Shown in pieces: positions 47,379-59,265 of a stretch of 64,000 nt of DNA. The stretch spans positions 292,001 to 356,000 of the forward strand of contig JAFEUB010001064.1 in the NCBI GenBank assembly GCA_024529925.1, in the 5' to 3' direction. Positions within the stretch are counted from its first letter, which is position 1, and every line of letters begins with the position of its first letter. The translations under genes were made by a program, and so were the position numbers. The stretch is from Ophthalmolycus amberensis (lineage: Eukaryota; Chordata; Actinopteri; Perciformes; Zoarcidae). The notes under the pieces were generated by a model. That model saw only the letters and a program-made list of their open reading frames with translations. It did no database searches and was not told the DNA's origin.

Positions 47379-47840
47379 TACATGAAAAATGGATGTAGTC
47401 ATGGTGACGTCACCCATTGGTTTGTGGACTGCTGTTTGGAAGCCTCAAGTTCGGTGATTTGGCCGTCACCATCTTGGATTACGGCCGTGGCCATCTTGGC
47501 TTTCTGCAACCAGTGAACGAAAGTGACCATATATGGCGCTGGTAGTGTCGGCCACCTCTCAAAGACAGTAGCCCCGCCCTAAAGCATCCCCTGCTTTATG
47601 GTCTGTTTGACTCTAAATGGACCATAATGTACGAAATGAACATCATGCTGTATTGAAGAAGACTTGAAACTAGAGATTGAGACCATAAACTCATGTTTAC
47701 AATGTTTACTGAGGTAATAAATCAAGAGAGAAGTAGAGTCATTTTCTCATAGACTTCTATACAACCAGAGGATTCGCCCCCGGTGGACACTAGAGAGAAT
47801 GCAGCTTTAACACACTTCCACATTGGCTTCATTCGGCAAA
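47379..47840. repeat. Dispersed teleost repeat, copy 2
   Basis: Better preserved partner of 433-745, starting near 'aaaatggatgtagtcatggt' and ending near 'cacattggcttcattcggc'. It also contains 'ccgtcaccatcttggattac', a phrase common in this family. Confidence 0.6.
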
Positions 47841-48974
47841 ACTGGAGGTTGCTGCCTGGCTGCAACCTGGGTTGTTGCTACAGCTATTTTATGTAACCTG
47901 TTATCATATATTGTCATCTAATGTGCACAGAAAACTAGTTAATAAATCATAAAGAGAAGTGCTGAAATGATAAGTTGATTCATGAAAATGAAAGTGAGGA
48001 TTCCTTTCCTTTAGCTTTCCTCTGCTTTATATCATTGTAGACTATCTTTGGGTTTTGGACTGCTGGTTGGACTAAACAAGTCATTTGTCACAGTGGCCTC
48101 TGGAAAACTGGAAATGTTTCAACCATGTCCTGATTGATCAATGGATTAAGGAACCTATCTTTTTGACGGTATTTTACCGGTCTTAAAGTCATGACCTTTG
48201 TTGCATTGACTGTAGCTTAGTGTCCTCATCAGAGGGCTTTGTTTGTTTGCCTCCACTGGCTCTGGATCAAGGGTCCTTGTGACCATGTCGGACTGAAAGG
48301 GACTCTGTTCCCCCGTCTCACCACAATTGAATTCACCCGCTGTGTGGCGCTATGTAGCCCACGTTTTCCTTCTCCATACAGGAGGCACTGGCTGTGTGTC
48401 TCTCAGATAAGAGACTTGGGCCTACTTTGGTTATGTGAGGAGCTGCTATAATGACTTCCATGGAGCAAACAGGAAGTGCACACCGGAGGCTGCTTTGTTT
48501 AAGTGTATTGGTTGTGTTGGGTGTAACACACACACTTTTCCCTTCCTCTAACTTCTCTGCAGCTGATTTGTAAGTGTGTTAAACAGCGGGCCTGTCTGTG
48601 TCTCTTTGTCCACTCTAATGGATATCAGCAGCTTCACTGCTGGTTTGAATAATAGAGAGCCCACAGAAGGGCCGTCATTCAATCCCGACAAAGGGTTTAA
48701 AAGGCACACCGTGTCGGCCAGCAGCAGCTGCCAGCTTTCCTACATGTTATTATATTCATGAGAACCTCGTAATGAACAGGGCTGGGTATTGTTTGAAATG
48801 TTTCAATATACTTGAATTTCAGTACAGATATTACAGACAGATGTGTATCAGCAATGATAACGATGCCTGCAGCCAATTTAGTTTTCACAATCTTTTATTG
48901 GGCTGATTGTTTTCTTGATCGTCTTGATTTCTCGGAGCCCAAGGTCTTCACATTGACATCAGGTGTCAGGACAT

Positions 48975-49235
48975 ACTGTGGCTCAGTGGTAGAGCAGGGT
49001 CGTCCTTCAATCAGTGGATCGCCGGTTCGATCCCCGGCTCCGCTACTCCATGTCGATGTGTCCTTGAGCAAGACATTTAACCCCAAATTGCTCCCATAGC
49101 TGTGCCTACAGTGTATAAATGTTAGTTAGTCCTGATGGGCAGGTTGCACCTTGCATGGTAGCTGTCATCAGTGTATGAATGGGTGAATGATGACATGGAG
49201 GGATAAAGAGCTTTGAGTGGAGCAATGGTATCATA
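48975..49235 (+). repeat. tRNA-headed fish SINE, copy 3
   Basis: Best-preserved head of the three copies: 'gtggctcagtggtagagcag' (A box), 'gccggttcgatccccggc' (B box). Then 'tgtccttgagcaagacattt', 'ctcccatagctgtgcctaca', 'ggttgcaccttgcatggtag' and a GAGTGG tail. Inserted in the myo18a intron. Confidence 0.85.
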
Positions 49236-52164
49236 ACTAATAGGAAATGATGTAAATAATAACCAACACATTGTAATATACTAGAATAATCCTCTAAAAC
49301 TAGAAGGCATTGGTTTGACAAAGCAGAATTCTGGCTGTTCCCAGTTTAACAGCTGAAGTCATTCAGCATGGTGCCAGGAGAACAGACGTGAACACAGTAA
49401 GACTTAATGAAGATATGGAAGCAGACTGAGAGGATGCAGCTATTCTATGACCAGGATGTTCTAACAAAAAGGAGAGGAAGAGACATTTTCACTCATGGCC
49501 TGGTGCACACTAGATGGGACAACTGATTGGACAACTGATTCTTATCAACTTTTTTTCAAATCAACTTTTATAAAATATATCATTGATATATATTTAAATG
49601 ATAAATTACATCATTCATTAAATACAACACCATAATAAAGATACAACCAATAAGAGCGTAGTTCTAGTGGGGTCTTCATTCTATATGACTGTGCGGCGGT
49701 GTGGCAGTGCTCCACAGGTGACCTTATGCTGAGAAGCTGTACTACTGAGGTCCTGGTGCAGGTCATTGGGTTGCTCCAGTAAAAGCTCATGTGCAGCATT
49801 GAGCGCTGTAGATGCAGACAGAGGTCGGTAGCTTCACTTCAGTCTGCTGCCTCCAGCGTTTGGTCCCTGTTCCTGTCCTATTGCACGCAAACCAGCCAGG
49901 CTTTCCTCTGTAGGAGGCAGCTGCTTCACTCACTGGACAAAAACAGAGCTAACATGAGGCTTTGTCTTTATTGTGAAGGATTACAATCAGCACTCTGTAG
50001 TCACGGCTATTTATCGCCTCCAGCTCCAGACAGCGCTGATGGAAACATTCCATCTTCTGCGATGCTGTGAGAGGTGTGTTGAAGTGTATATACAATAAAT
50101 ACAATCATCTGGGATTTGGACAATTAATACATTTTATTTCCTCAAAGCCACCAGACTCTATTCAGACCACAGTAATTTTACCTCGCTGATCATTCAAACT
50201 TGTTCGAACAATCACCAACTCTGGCTTGAGAGTTTGACAGAGAGAAATAAAACAGAGGCTACGGCACCGGCTCCGGCATACTCCAATAAGAAAGGAATCG
50301 ATCGCCTACATTTAGCCGGTTGTCTAAAGTGCACATGCATGCTGATTCAGTGGGGAAAAAGGGTATTAGCTCCTCTTATCTGGCTCATATTCCTATTCCT
50401 GATGTTATCCTGTGTTTTGGAGCAGATTCTGCTATTTGCGGTTGCCTTTACACCGACCCTGTCTAGAGGCAGGTTGATTCATTTTAATTTCATTTGTATT
50501 TAATTTAATATTTGATTAATGTTTAATGCAGAGACATAAAACAGAGAGCAGAGAGCCAGAAAAACAACCACGCAGAATTCTATAGGTCATTTGTAGGAAA
50601 TGATACTGTATGTCTTTTATTAATATATTGTAGCAGTTGAAGCTTTATTGATTGGTCCATATGTATGTAGCCGATACGTTATATTTGAAATCTAATGCTG
50701 TTGGGGTCTTTGCAGTAACAGTTGGTAGAAGGAGCAGACACTTCAAAGCACAGCCATGTTTTCCTCCCACACTCTTTCTCAATCAGCATCTCTGCTGTCC
50801 ACCATAGTGGAGCCTCAACAGTGCCTGTTAACTTTGGCACAGTCGTTGTTGTTTCGACTCATTCAGGAAGCAATTGTGACTTAACATGCTTCCACTTTTA
50901 TTCAGACCCTCTCAAACTTCTCTGCTTCCTGTGCTCAAACCAATTACTCAACTTTCATTCCCATTTTCAAAGTGTTAGTATTCTGATTGTTGCAGGAGTA
51001 GAACTTTTAAGTGCATAATTTGTCAGTTATATAATAGATACTCTCCCCAATACTGTTGGATATGGAAGGTAACATTTTGCCAATAACGTTAGCTCTGATA
51101 CAACTAGATTAGCTTGCAGTGAATGGTTCAAACTAATTCCTTTGGTTTAAAACATCTGTTGGAAAAAGTTTTCTGGCTCGCAGCACTACTTTTACTTTTT
51201 AACGATTTTGCTTCACAGTACTTCTACCTGTTTAACAGTATGGTGAGCCAGCAAACACAGTGAGAAAGATAGGGGCTGATGACATGTGACAGAGGTTTGC
51301 GGTTGGATTGGCCTGGGAAAGTTGGGGCCATATATTATGCATCCTAAACCACTCAATCATAAGGACTTATGGACATTTATGGAGAATTCAGATGACACAC
51401 TAGGATTTACCAGGATGTAATCGGATTCAAGTGATGGACTAATGCATAATATGCTCAAGTTAGTAAACTTGCTGGATATGGAAAGGTCAGGGTTGTGTCT
51501 AGAAGGCAGTGGTGTACAGTAACGAAGTAGAAATACTTCGTTACTGTACTTAAGTCGTTTTTTTGGATATCTGTACTTTACTACTTATATTTCTGTTGAC
51601 TTTTACTTCACTACATTTTGCAAAGAAAACTGATACTTTCACTCCGATACATTTCCCCTGAAATCTTCGTTACTCGCTACAAAATGAAATCGTATCTTTA
51701 GAAAAAAAAATGAATCATGAGACCAACGTCAGGGACTGTGGTGGAACACAGACTGCAAGCAAGCAGGTTTGGTGAATCAGTGGTCCTAGCTTGCAAGTTA
51801 AATCATTGGTTAATCACGTTAATGCACAATTGCAAACAAGGGCTCTCAAAGCCGCGGTGTTTTGATTCCCAGTGATGCCCAGGATGCTACATGCTATAGC
51901 TAGCGAGCGACTACATCAGTAGAACTCTACGATGACTGATTTCATGATGGAAGCAGAAATGGAAGCACCTGCTACTCCCGCAACAAACGACGGTGGTGAT
52001 GAAGACCAACACCAGTGGATCGCTAGCGAGTTACTGAGCTGAGGAAGTGTTGACAGTTGTGCAGCACTAGTTGGCTAACGTTAGCAATAGCTAGCCACCA
52101 CACCATAGGATTGACAGGAGCCGCGAGAGCGCAGCATTAGGGTTAGCATTAGGGTTAGCATTAG

Positions 52165-52315
52165 GGGAATCCTTCCCAGCTGTGCGCAAGCTGTCTGTGA
52201 AGCTGAACACACCTCTACCTGCCTCAGCGGCCTGTGAAAGGCTATTTAGCATCGCAGGACTAGGACAGGACATTTTTCAGTTTCAAGTAATGACTGGGTT
52301 GTTACTTTCGGTGCT
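52165..52315 (+). pseudogene. hAT transposase C-terminal remnant
   Basis: Encodes the FPAVRKLSVKL and LPASAACERLFSIAG motifs in one frame and then stops near 52320. Everything expected between the N-terminal zinc finger and this motif is missing, consistent with internal deletion. Confidence 0.7.
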
Positions 52316-52581
52316 GCTTTAGTATTGATCATGTTTTGATATTTGAGTCATTTTGTGGATGATCAGATGGAGTTATGATGGTCGCAGTCGCCCAATTGCG
52401 GATTCAGCTTGAGCAAAACCTTTGCCCATTGTGTTCAAATCAGGCCCACAGGAGTTTACAAGGCAGGTGTCCTTTCTCTAAACACTGACCTGATGCATCA
52501 AGTGGATATTTTTTGCTGAACACAATATTATGCATTTGCCCTCTACATCCTAGTAGTCCAGTGATCTACAGCCTTCTAGTC

Positions 52582-53918
52582 CAGTGATTCTTAACCATGG
52601 GGCCGGGGCCCACAATTGGGCCGCGAGCGCCACCTAGAGGGCCGCAAAAAACTTTCAGTTTTGCACCTGTGGGCCGCATAGGTTGTCAATTGAAGACACC
52701 AGAGATATCACTGTTATCCATGAGACGCTCAGTTACAATATAGCTTCCCACCACCTGGTGGCGGTAATGCGTCAGTCAGTTGTTTAACAAGCTGCAATAA
52801 GCAGAAGAAGACACTCAGCTAGCCGCTAGCCTGTAGCAAAAGTTATGGATACGTTTTTAAAAAGAAAAAATGAAGACGACAGTGGACAAAAGTCTAAATG
52901 TGTGCGCAAGTACAATCCTGACTTTCTTAAGTACGGCTTTGTGAACGGAGGCAACGAGGCAGAGCCGAGGGCTCAGTGTGTGGAATGTGGGCTAATGCTA
53001 TCAAACGAAGCACTGAAGCCTTCAAAAATAAAGCGTGGCCACAAAACATGGCCATGTTTGATATCCCAGCATGCCCAAAATCCTCATCTTTGCAAAGAAA
53101 ACAGATTTTCTTTCATTTCTTATGGATTTTTCACAAAAGGAGCCCAAACACACACTGTCCAAAGTCGCCATAATCGCTGCAAGTCGGATCTTGCAGCATT
53201 TCGACGGAAAAAGACACATTACAGACCCGACAACGTGCTAGCAGATGTTACCATGGAGCTAGTGGCTTCAGAAAACGCTAGTACTTATAGTACAAACCGT
53301 ATCTTCCTCTTACATAAGCCGTCAACCAACGTTTAACCTCTGTGTAAATGAGCTACCCGCATACTCGGTCGTGCGCTCAGTCGCAGCCATTACGCACAGC
53401 AAGCCCGCTACTTACATACCACGTCTTTGACCATATATACATAGTTTTTGCAATTTGCAAAGGCTAAAAATAAAAGGGAAATAATATCAAAATATAAAGG
53501 GAGAAACACCTTTAGTGTGTCAGAATATCATTTGGTTACCATGTGTCCATTTGGGTCTCCAAATATCCTTTTAGAGCTCCGCCTGGATCTCTTCATGGAA
53601 GAAACACTGTAGAATGGTCATACTTTGTCCAATATTCTTCAAATTTGAGGCAGTTGTTCACTGATAGTGTAGTTACAGCCCTATACTGTCCTTTACCTGT
53701 ACAGATACAGCCACAGGCAGTTATTTATACTGAAAGATACTTTTTTATTTTATGCGGGCAAAAATCTTCAATTTTTACTGACTCCAAAGGCCCATTGCTC
53801 TGTTTCTGTATGACCTACAGGTTTTCTGACACTTTTGATGCATATAGTCAGAGTGGGCCCCAGGACACTTTGTACTTGAAAAGTTGGGCCCCGAGGTCAA
53901 AAAGGTTAAGAACCTCGG
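52582..53918 (+). mobile_element. Second, nested hAT-like element with BED-finger transposase N-terminus
   Basis: Ends 'cagtgattcttaacc' and 'ggttaagaacctcgg' are imperfect inverted repeats, with GGGGCC-rich stretches next to both. Inside, a frame from 52845 begins MDTFLKRKNEDD and continues VRKYNPDFLKYGFVNGG, EPRAQCVECGLMLSNEALKP and SKIKRGHKTWP: a BED-type zinc finger (CxxC then His) as in SCAND3/ZBED-like hAT transposases. It degenerates after about 90 codons and the catalytic part is absent. No clear 8-bp duplication was seen. Confidence 0.65.
52845..53336 (+). pseudogene. Truncated BED-finger hAT transposase
   Basis: 163 codons open. The first 80 or so resemble the N-terminus of ZBED/SCAND3-like transposases (KRKYN..FLKYGF, C..C, LSNEALKPSKLK-like). 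The rest lacks recognisable RNase H-fold motifs. Part of a nested transposon, not a host gene. Confidence 0.6.
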
Positions 53919-54441
53919 AATGAGCATACTTATAAACGCACTGTTACAACTCCTTCATAGTCTCATATTGCTTTTCGGAGAATTACGATGATAAGTTCAT
54001 AGTAGATGCAAAAGTATACTTATGTACAATATATTATGTTGAACATTGTTGCTCGTGAATGGATCACAGCCAACCCAATTATTGTCAACACAGCTCCATG
54101 TCCTTGGTCATGGTGGCCACAGCACTTAAAAGAATAAACTTCATAATTCTCAAAATTCTGACCCTTTGCTTTTTTATTACCGGTAACATCATTTACTTGT
54201 ACTTTTACTTTCAATACTTAAGTACATTTAATATCAGAAAATTACTTTTGATACTTAAGTACAATAAATATCAGATACTTTAAGACTTTTACTCAAGTAG
54301 TATTCTAATAGGTGACTTTTTACTTTTACTGGAGTAGTTTTCCAGGAAGGTATCTTTACTTTTACTCAAGTATGGCTTTTGGGTACTTTATACACCACTG
54401 CTAGAAGGTAACGCACAAGTTGCAAAACTCTTGCAAGATAG

Positions 54442-54795
54442 TCAAGGTTAGGCATTAACCTTGTATGGTTAAGGTTAGGCATTCACCTTGTATGGTTGAG
54501 GTTAGGTATTAACCTTGTATGGTTAAGGTTGATGGTTAAGGTTAGGCATTAACCTTGTATGGTTGAGGTTAGGTATTAACCTTGTATGGTTAAGGTTAGG
54601 CATTAACCTTGTATGGTTAAGGTTAGGCATTAACCTTGTATGGTTGAGGTTAGGTGTTAACCTTGTATGGTTAAGGTTGATGGTTAAGGTTAGGCATTAA
54701 CCTTGTATGGTTGAGGTTAGGCATTAACCTTGTACGGTTAATGTTAATGATTAAGGTTAGGCATTGGCCTTATATGGTTAAGGTTGATGATTAAG
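54442..54795. repeat. Minisatellite, about 27-bp unit, about 12 copies
   Basis: Units of 'aaccttgtatggttaaggtt' plus 'aggcatt', with TTGAGG and GTATT variants and several copies carrying an extra 'gatggttaaggtt'. It begins 34 bp after the target duplication of the Tol2-like element. Confidence 0.93.
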
Positions 54796-56619
54796 GTTCG
54801 GCTTACTGCTCAGGAAGCTGGCTTAGCTTTGTACTGCACCCATAACAAGTATGTTAATTGAGATAATATTCAGTGTGGAAGTAGTTAAACAAACTTAACT
54901 TGTAAGCCTTGTAGACTTTAGCCCCAAACTATCTGAAACTGGCAGCAGGAATCCAGATTGGAGAAGCCTGAAAGGAGAGGGGAGCCTGGAGCGTGAGAGA
55001 GAGACTGGAGGTTAAAGTAGCAAGAAGCCATCTTCACTTGTCTTAACAGGCTGACTGGAAGCAACGGGAAGCAGGCCTCTCCCTTTAGGACTCACTCTGG
55101 CATCTGTGGAATCTGCATTGGAACAAATAGGCCACTTCCTGACCCTTTCCCCTGGGCTTTTCTTCTGGAGGAAGAGGAATGAGGTTCTGAGGCTGAGGGT
55201 AGAAGCAGGAACTTGATGTCTGTGAATGTATTTAATAAAAAACATTGTTTTCTAAAACTTCTACTCATGTCCACGTTAAAAAAGTAATGTGACTATGTAA
55301 AGCAGTGTCTGCATTATCCATGAGTTGTTTTTCACCCATGTGGTTAAAGTCTTGGGCCCAATATAAAGCATGTCATCTTTTAAGGCCATGTTCAGTCAGG
55401 CCTTAGTACAGCATTAATGTCCAAATGTTACTATATCATAGGAAACGTTTGGGCAGCTCTTCAGCAAACCAGGACTTGTTTGGTGACGTCACAGATTCCA
55501 CAAGAGTTGGATTGCCTTGATTACAGTTGGTTCTGTACTTGCCCAAGTCATTTCTCGGGTGCAGCTCTAGTTGACCTTCTTGCAGTATTTGTAAGCCTCT
55601 CGGTCAAACACAATGTAGCCCTTTACTCGTGTCTCTAGGATTAACACTATCCTATGTTGATCCTTTTTTTTCTACATGCGGTCTGAGACAGGAAAGGAAG
55701 AAGGAAACAGCAGTGAGATCTGTGTAATAAGCCCTTTGTGATCTCATGTTCAAGACTCATTCCAGAATAAATGGATGTCTTGTCTGAGTGTCTTTGGTCA
55801 CCATCTACAATTTGAATGTCGACGTCTTAGTCCAACACTGTGGACTCTTTTTAACTAATCACAAATCAACCCCAAGTCCAGTCCCTGTTCAGTTTCAGCC
55901 AAGACCGAATACAAAGGGCATCAGTCTAGTTCATGACCACAACAAGTCATATTTAATGTCTTGAACCATTCAGTCTGCTCTTAATGAAGTGTGTGAAAGA
56001 GATTCTAAGGATAGAAAGCATGGTGCAGTATATTCCTTCAGTGATGTCTAGCTTACAAACCTAAGGCTTGTGTGAATGACACCAAACAGGAATGTAGACT
56101 ATGTGTAACCAGCAGACTGGTTAGAATGAGTCATACCACACATGACTGCATGGTGTTTGTGTGTGAAAGAGCTAATACCCCTGATCATACACAGCCTGAT
56201 TCTTGTCAACAAACCTCCCAATGTTCTCTGACTTGAGTATCTGAAAATAGAAATGACAGGTTTGTATCTGCTAGAGAAAGTGCTTTAAAGTCCATCAGTC
56301 AGATGGGGTTTCCAGCAGAACCTGCATCGATGCAGCTGTTTGCATAGTAGATGAGCAGGATTGGTTTTGATGGTCGTGTGTTGTGAGTTTCATGTCAGCC
56401 TCAGTGTGTGAGAGTTCATGGAGCAGTCAGGTCAGACCAGGCAGGAGACAGGAATGCCATCGGACGAGTTGAGAACAATGTGAGGAGTGACACTTGCATC
56501 ACTGGTGACACTGTGGAAACACAGTGCTAAGGGAAGATGTAGCTAATGGTAGACAGGACAGTGGCTGAACCTCAGAGTCGATGTCTGAAAATATCACGCA
56601 ACGGATCTCTATTCTCATG

Positions 56620-56622
<3 letters not shown>

Positions 56623-56650
<28 letters not shown>
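56623..56650. repeat. AC microsatellite
   Basis: About 14 AC units in the myo18a intron. Confidence 0.9.
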
Positions 56651-56651
<1 letters not shown>

Positions 56652-57245
56652 AAGCCTGAAATAGCAAACTGAAAGAATTTACCTGCTGCGACTAAATGTG
56701 AATCACAAAAATGGATGTGCTTGTGGTGCAGTTTCATGTGTGTGATTGAGTTGATAAATGTCCTGCTATTCTAATGAATAACAACATCCATGAGGCAGTA
56801 AAACAAAAACTAATTAAAGCTGCGAGCAGCGATGAACGGGCCCTCGCCGTGCGAGCATCGGCGTGCCGGCGGGACTCCGGCCTGCGCGTCCGCGAGTGAG
56901 ACGTGTTCAATCCCGCGTGGACCGCCTGGTGCCGGAATTGACGCTTTGCAAACAGTCTGACGCTTCCTGCGTCCTCTGCCTGGCGCTACAGAACGCGTGC
57001 GTCGTGTTGCTCTGTGTCAAGTGTGAACCGCGTAGTGTAAAAGTCACGTAAATGGGATGCAGTTTGTCAGAAAACGCAGATTTCCTTTCGCCAGCAGGTG
57101 GCGCTGTGAGTACTAGTGAAAATAAGCTTGTAGACATCCTCAGGCCGTGAGTGGTATCAAGCATGAGAAGTTTGGGACCGTTTGGAACAAGTCCAGCTGA
57201 GTTACATCAGACATTTCCTTTAGCCAGTAGGCTTTGCAGGTTTAC

Positions 57246-57512
57246 TGTAGCGCCCCCTAGTGGTCGAATGCAAAACAATTCTCAGGGTATGTTACTGGAT
57301 GCGATGTGCACATATACTGAATATTTTGGGAATTTAGAACAAATGGTTGAGAAGTTATGTGTATTGATATTTTGCCACGCACCTAAGAAGTGTATTGGTC
57401 CATATCTTGTAAACGCAAAGAGATATCAAAAAGATTTTGATAGGTTTTGATGATCTAGATCCACTTATGATCCACAGCAAATTTCATAGAAATCGGAGCC
57501 AGCGTGTAGGAG
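57246..57512 (+). repeat. Internal direct repeat, copy A
   Basis: From 'tgtagcgccccctagtggtc' through 'aatgcaaaacaattctcagg', 'gatgcgatgtgcacatat', 'ttggtccatatcttgtaaac' to 'aatcggagccagcgtgtagg'. Pairs with 58511-58776. Confidence 0.85.
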
Positions 57513-58510
57513 TTTGCAAAAATGTGTTTTTTTTTCCACTAAAGTCAAAATGGCTGACTTCCGGTTGGGTTTAGAGCTTAGACCTACAGGGGCTTTTTTG
57601 TCCGTCTACATGTGATACATCTGTTTACCAAATGTTATACATCAAAATTTTATATATAGATAGTGAAACGTACCGCGAGGGCTGCGTCGTCGAAATATTG
57701 TATAAATTCATACAAAATTGAAAATGGCAGACTTCCGGTCGGGTTTAGAGCATGGTCCCAAGAGACTTATTTTTAAGTCTCCATAAGATACATATGCCTA
57801 CCAACTTTCATACATGTAGCTCAAACGTAGCGCTGGGGCTGCTCTTTCGAAATATTGTAGGGGGCGCTATAGAGGCAATTTAAAACGGCCAAGCCAAATA
57901 ACCACATACACTATGTCTTCCTGTGACCTACGACACATGTACAAAGTTTCATGAGTTTTTGAGCATCCCAACACACTCAACCATCAGCTTCCTGTTTCAT
58001 GGCGAACGATGCGTCGCCACGGCAACACCGTTCAACGAAAGCGCACAATATTCATGATGATGCATCATCAATGTCTTAAGGCTATCCGTACCAAATTTGA
58101 GACTCATCAGCTCATCAGGCTAGGAGGAATTAAGAAAGGTATAAAATATGACATTTCCTTTAGCCAGGAGGTGGCGCTATGAGTTATTGAATTTTTTTCA
58201 ATTGAAATATGTTCAAGCTTGAATGATTATCATGCATAAGTAGATTTGTGCGGATTGGATAATGTACCTTGGAGTTATAACAACTTATAAGAATTTATTT
58301 TTTCAAAAACAGTGAGGCAAAATGGCCGCCACGCCACGTCAAGGTTCTTTGATGAAAGCGCGAGATTTTGATAACTTTTAATCACAAAGGTCTTAAGAAC
58401 ATCCTGAGCAAAGGAGAAGTTGATCGCATAAATTCTCTAGGAGGAGTTCGTTAAAATGCGAAGGCTGAAATTGGCAAAAAGTGGCAAAAAGGCCAACTTC
58501 GCGGGTCTGC

Positions 58511-58776
58511 TGTAGCGCCCCCTAGTGGTTGAATGCAAAACAATTCTCAGGATATGTTACAGCATGCGATGTGCACATATGCTGCAAGTTTTGGAATTTT
58601 GGGACAAACGGTTGAGAAGTTGTGTATTGATATTAAGCCACGCCCCTAAGAAGTTTATTGGTCCATATCTTGGAAACGCTAAGAGGTATCAAAAAGCTTT
58701 TAATAACTTTTGATGACGTAGATCTAATAATGATCCACAACAAATATGGTAGTAATCGGACCCAGCATCTAGGAGG
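58511..58776 (+). repeat. Internal direct repeat, copy B
   Basis: Same block as 57246-57512, displaced by about 1265 bp: 'tgtagcgccccctagtggtt', 'gcatgcgatgtgcacatatg', 'ttggtccatatcttggaaac', ending 'taatcggacccagcatctag'. Scattered substitutions distinguish the copies. Confidence 0.85.
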
Positions 58777-59265
58777 AGATAGAAAAAATGGGTTTTACAC
58801 TAAATTCAAAATGGCGGAAAATCTAAGTAGGCGGAGCTTAGGGGTCTGATTGGCTTTTTTTTAGATCTAGCGGATTGGGACATGTGGGTCAAATTTCAAG
58901 TCAATCAGACATACTGGCCGAGGGGCGTCGCCGGTCCGATTTGTAGGGGGCGCTAGAGAGCCATTTTTTTACACATACATATGCAAATTTGGGCAGCAGA
59001 GTTTCTCCACCAGATGTGAGAGGGGTGCAAAACTGGTGAGTTTTCATGAATTCCAAGTGCCCCTACAAGCTCCATCCCCGGCAGAATAATGACGGATTCC
59101 TCCAATTTCAATAGGGCCTTCGCGGCCCGACGTCGGTGGCTCGGGCCCTAATAACATGTTTAACATATAAAGAATCTAACGCCATTGGCCTGTGAGGGTC
59201 AGAGATCAGGTGAAATCCTACAACTCTATACTGTTTCTGTGAGGCGGTGCTTACAGTAGGCATAG

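Larger units (their letters stand above)
51507..54400 (+). mobile_element. Tol2-like hAT transposon, internally deleted and carrying a nested element (2894 bp)
   Basis: Termini CAGTGGTGTA and TACACCACTG are exact inverted repeats, flanked by identical 8-bp CTAGAAGG (51499-51506 and 54401-54408). Subterminal regions are full of TACTT/AAGTA motifs, as in Tol2. A transposase remnant on the + strand reads SFPAVRKLSVKLNTPLPA then SAACERLFSIAGL (about 52165-52265), the hAT C-terminal dimerisation motif. The frame stops soon after, and little else of the transposase remains, so it is non-autonomous. A possible N-terminal piece (MTDFMMEAEMEAP) starts near 51931. A second element occupies 52582-53918. 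Confidence 0.88.
56811..59154. mobile_element. Long dispersed fish repeat (about 2.3 kb) with internal duplication
   Basis: Starts 'taattaaagctgcgagcagc' and 'gatgaacgggccctcg', ends 'atagggccttcgcggcccga' and 'ggctcgggccctaataa'. These terminal phrases recur in many teleost genomes. The body has repeated modules: 'gtagcgccccctagtgg', 'tggtccatatcttg', 'aaaatggc(c/g)gac' and 'aggaggtggcgctatgag'. A block of about 265 bp is present twice (57246-57512 and 58511-58776). No coding frame and no inverted repeats at the ends; the class is unknown. Confidence 0.7.

Noticed and set aside
48975..49060. tRNA gene
   Set aside because: Box A and box B are present, but the acceptor and anticodon stems do not form and the body continues as a SINE found in three copies.
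52091..52273. Minus-strand frame containing NANPNANPNA, reminiscent of a parasite coat protein repeat
   Set aside because: It comes from three tandem 'agggttagcatt' units inside a hAT transposon read on the wrong strand.
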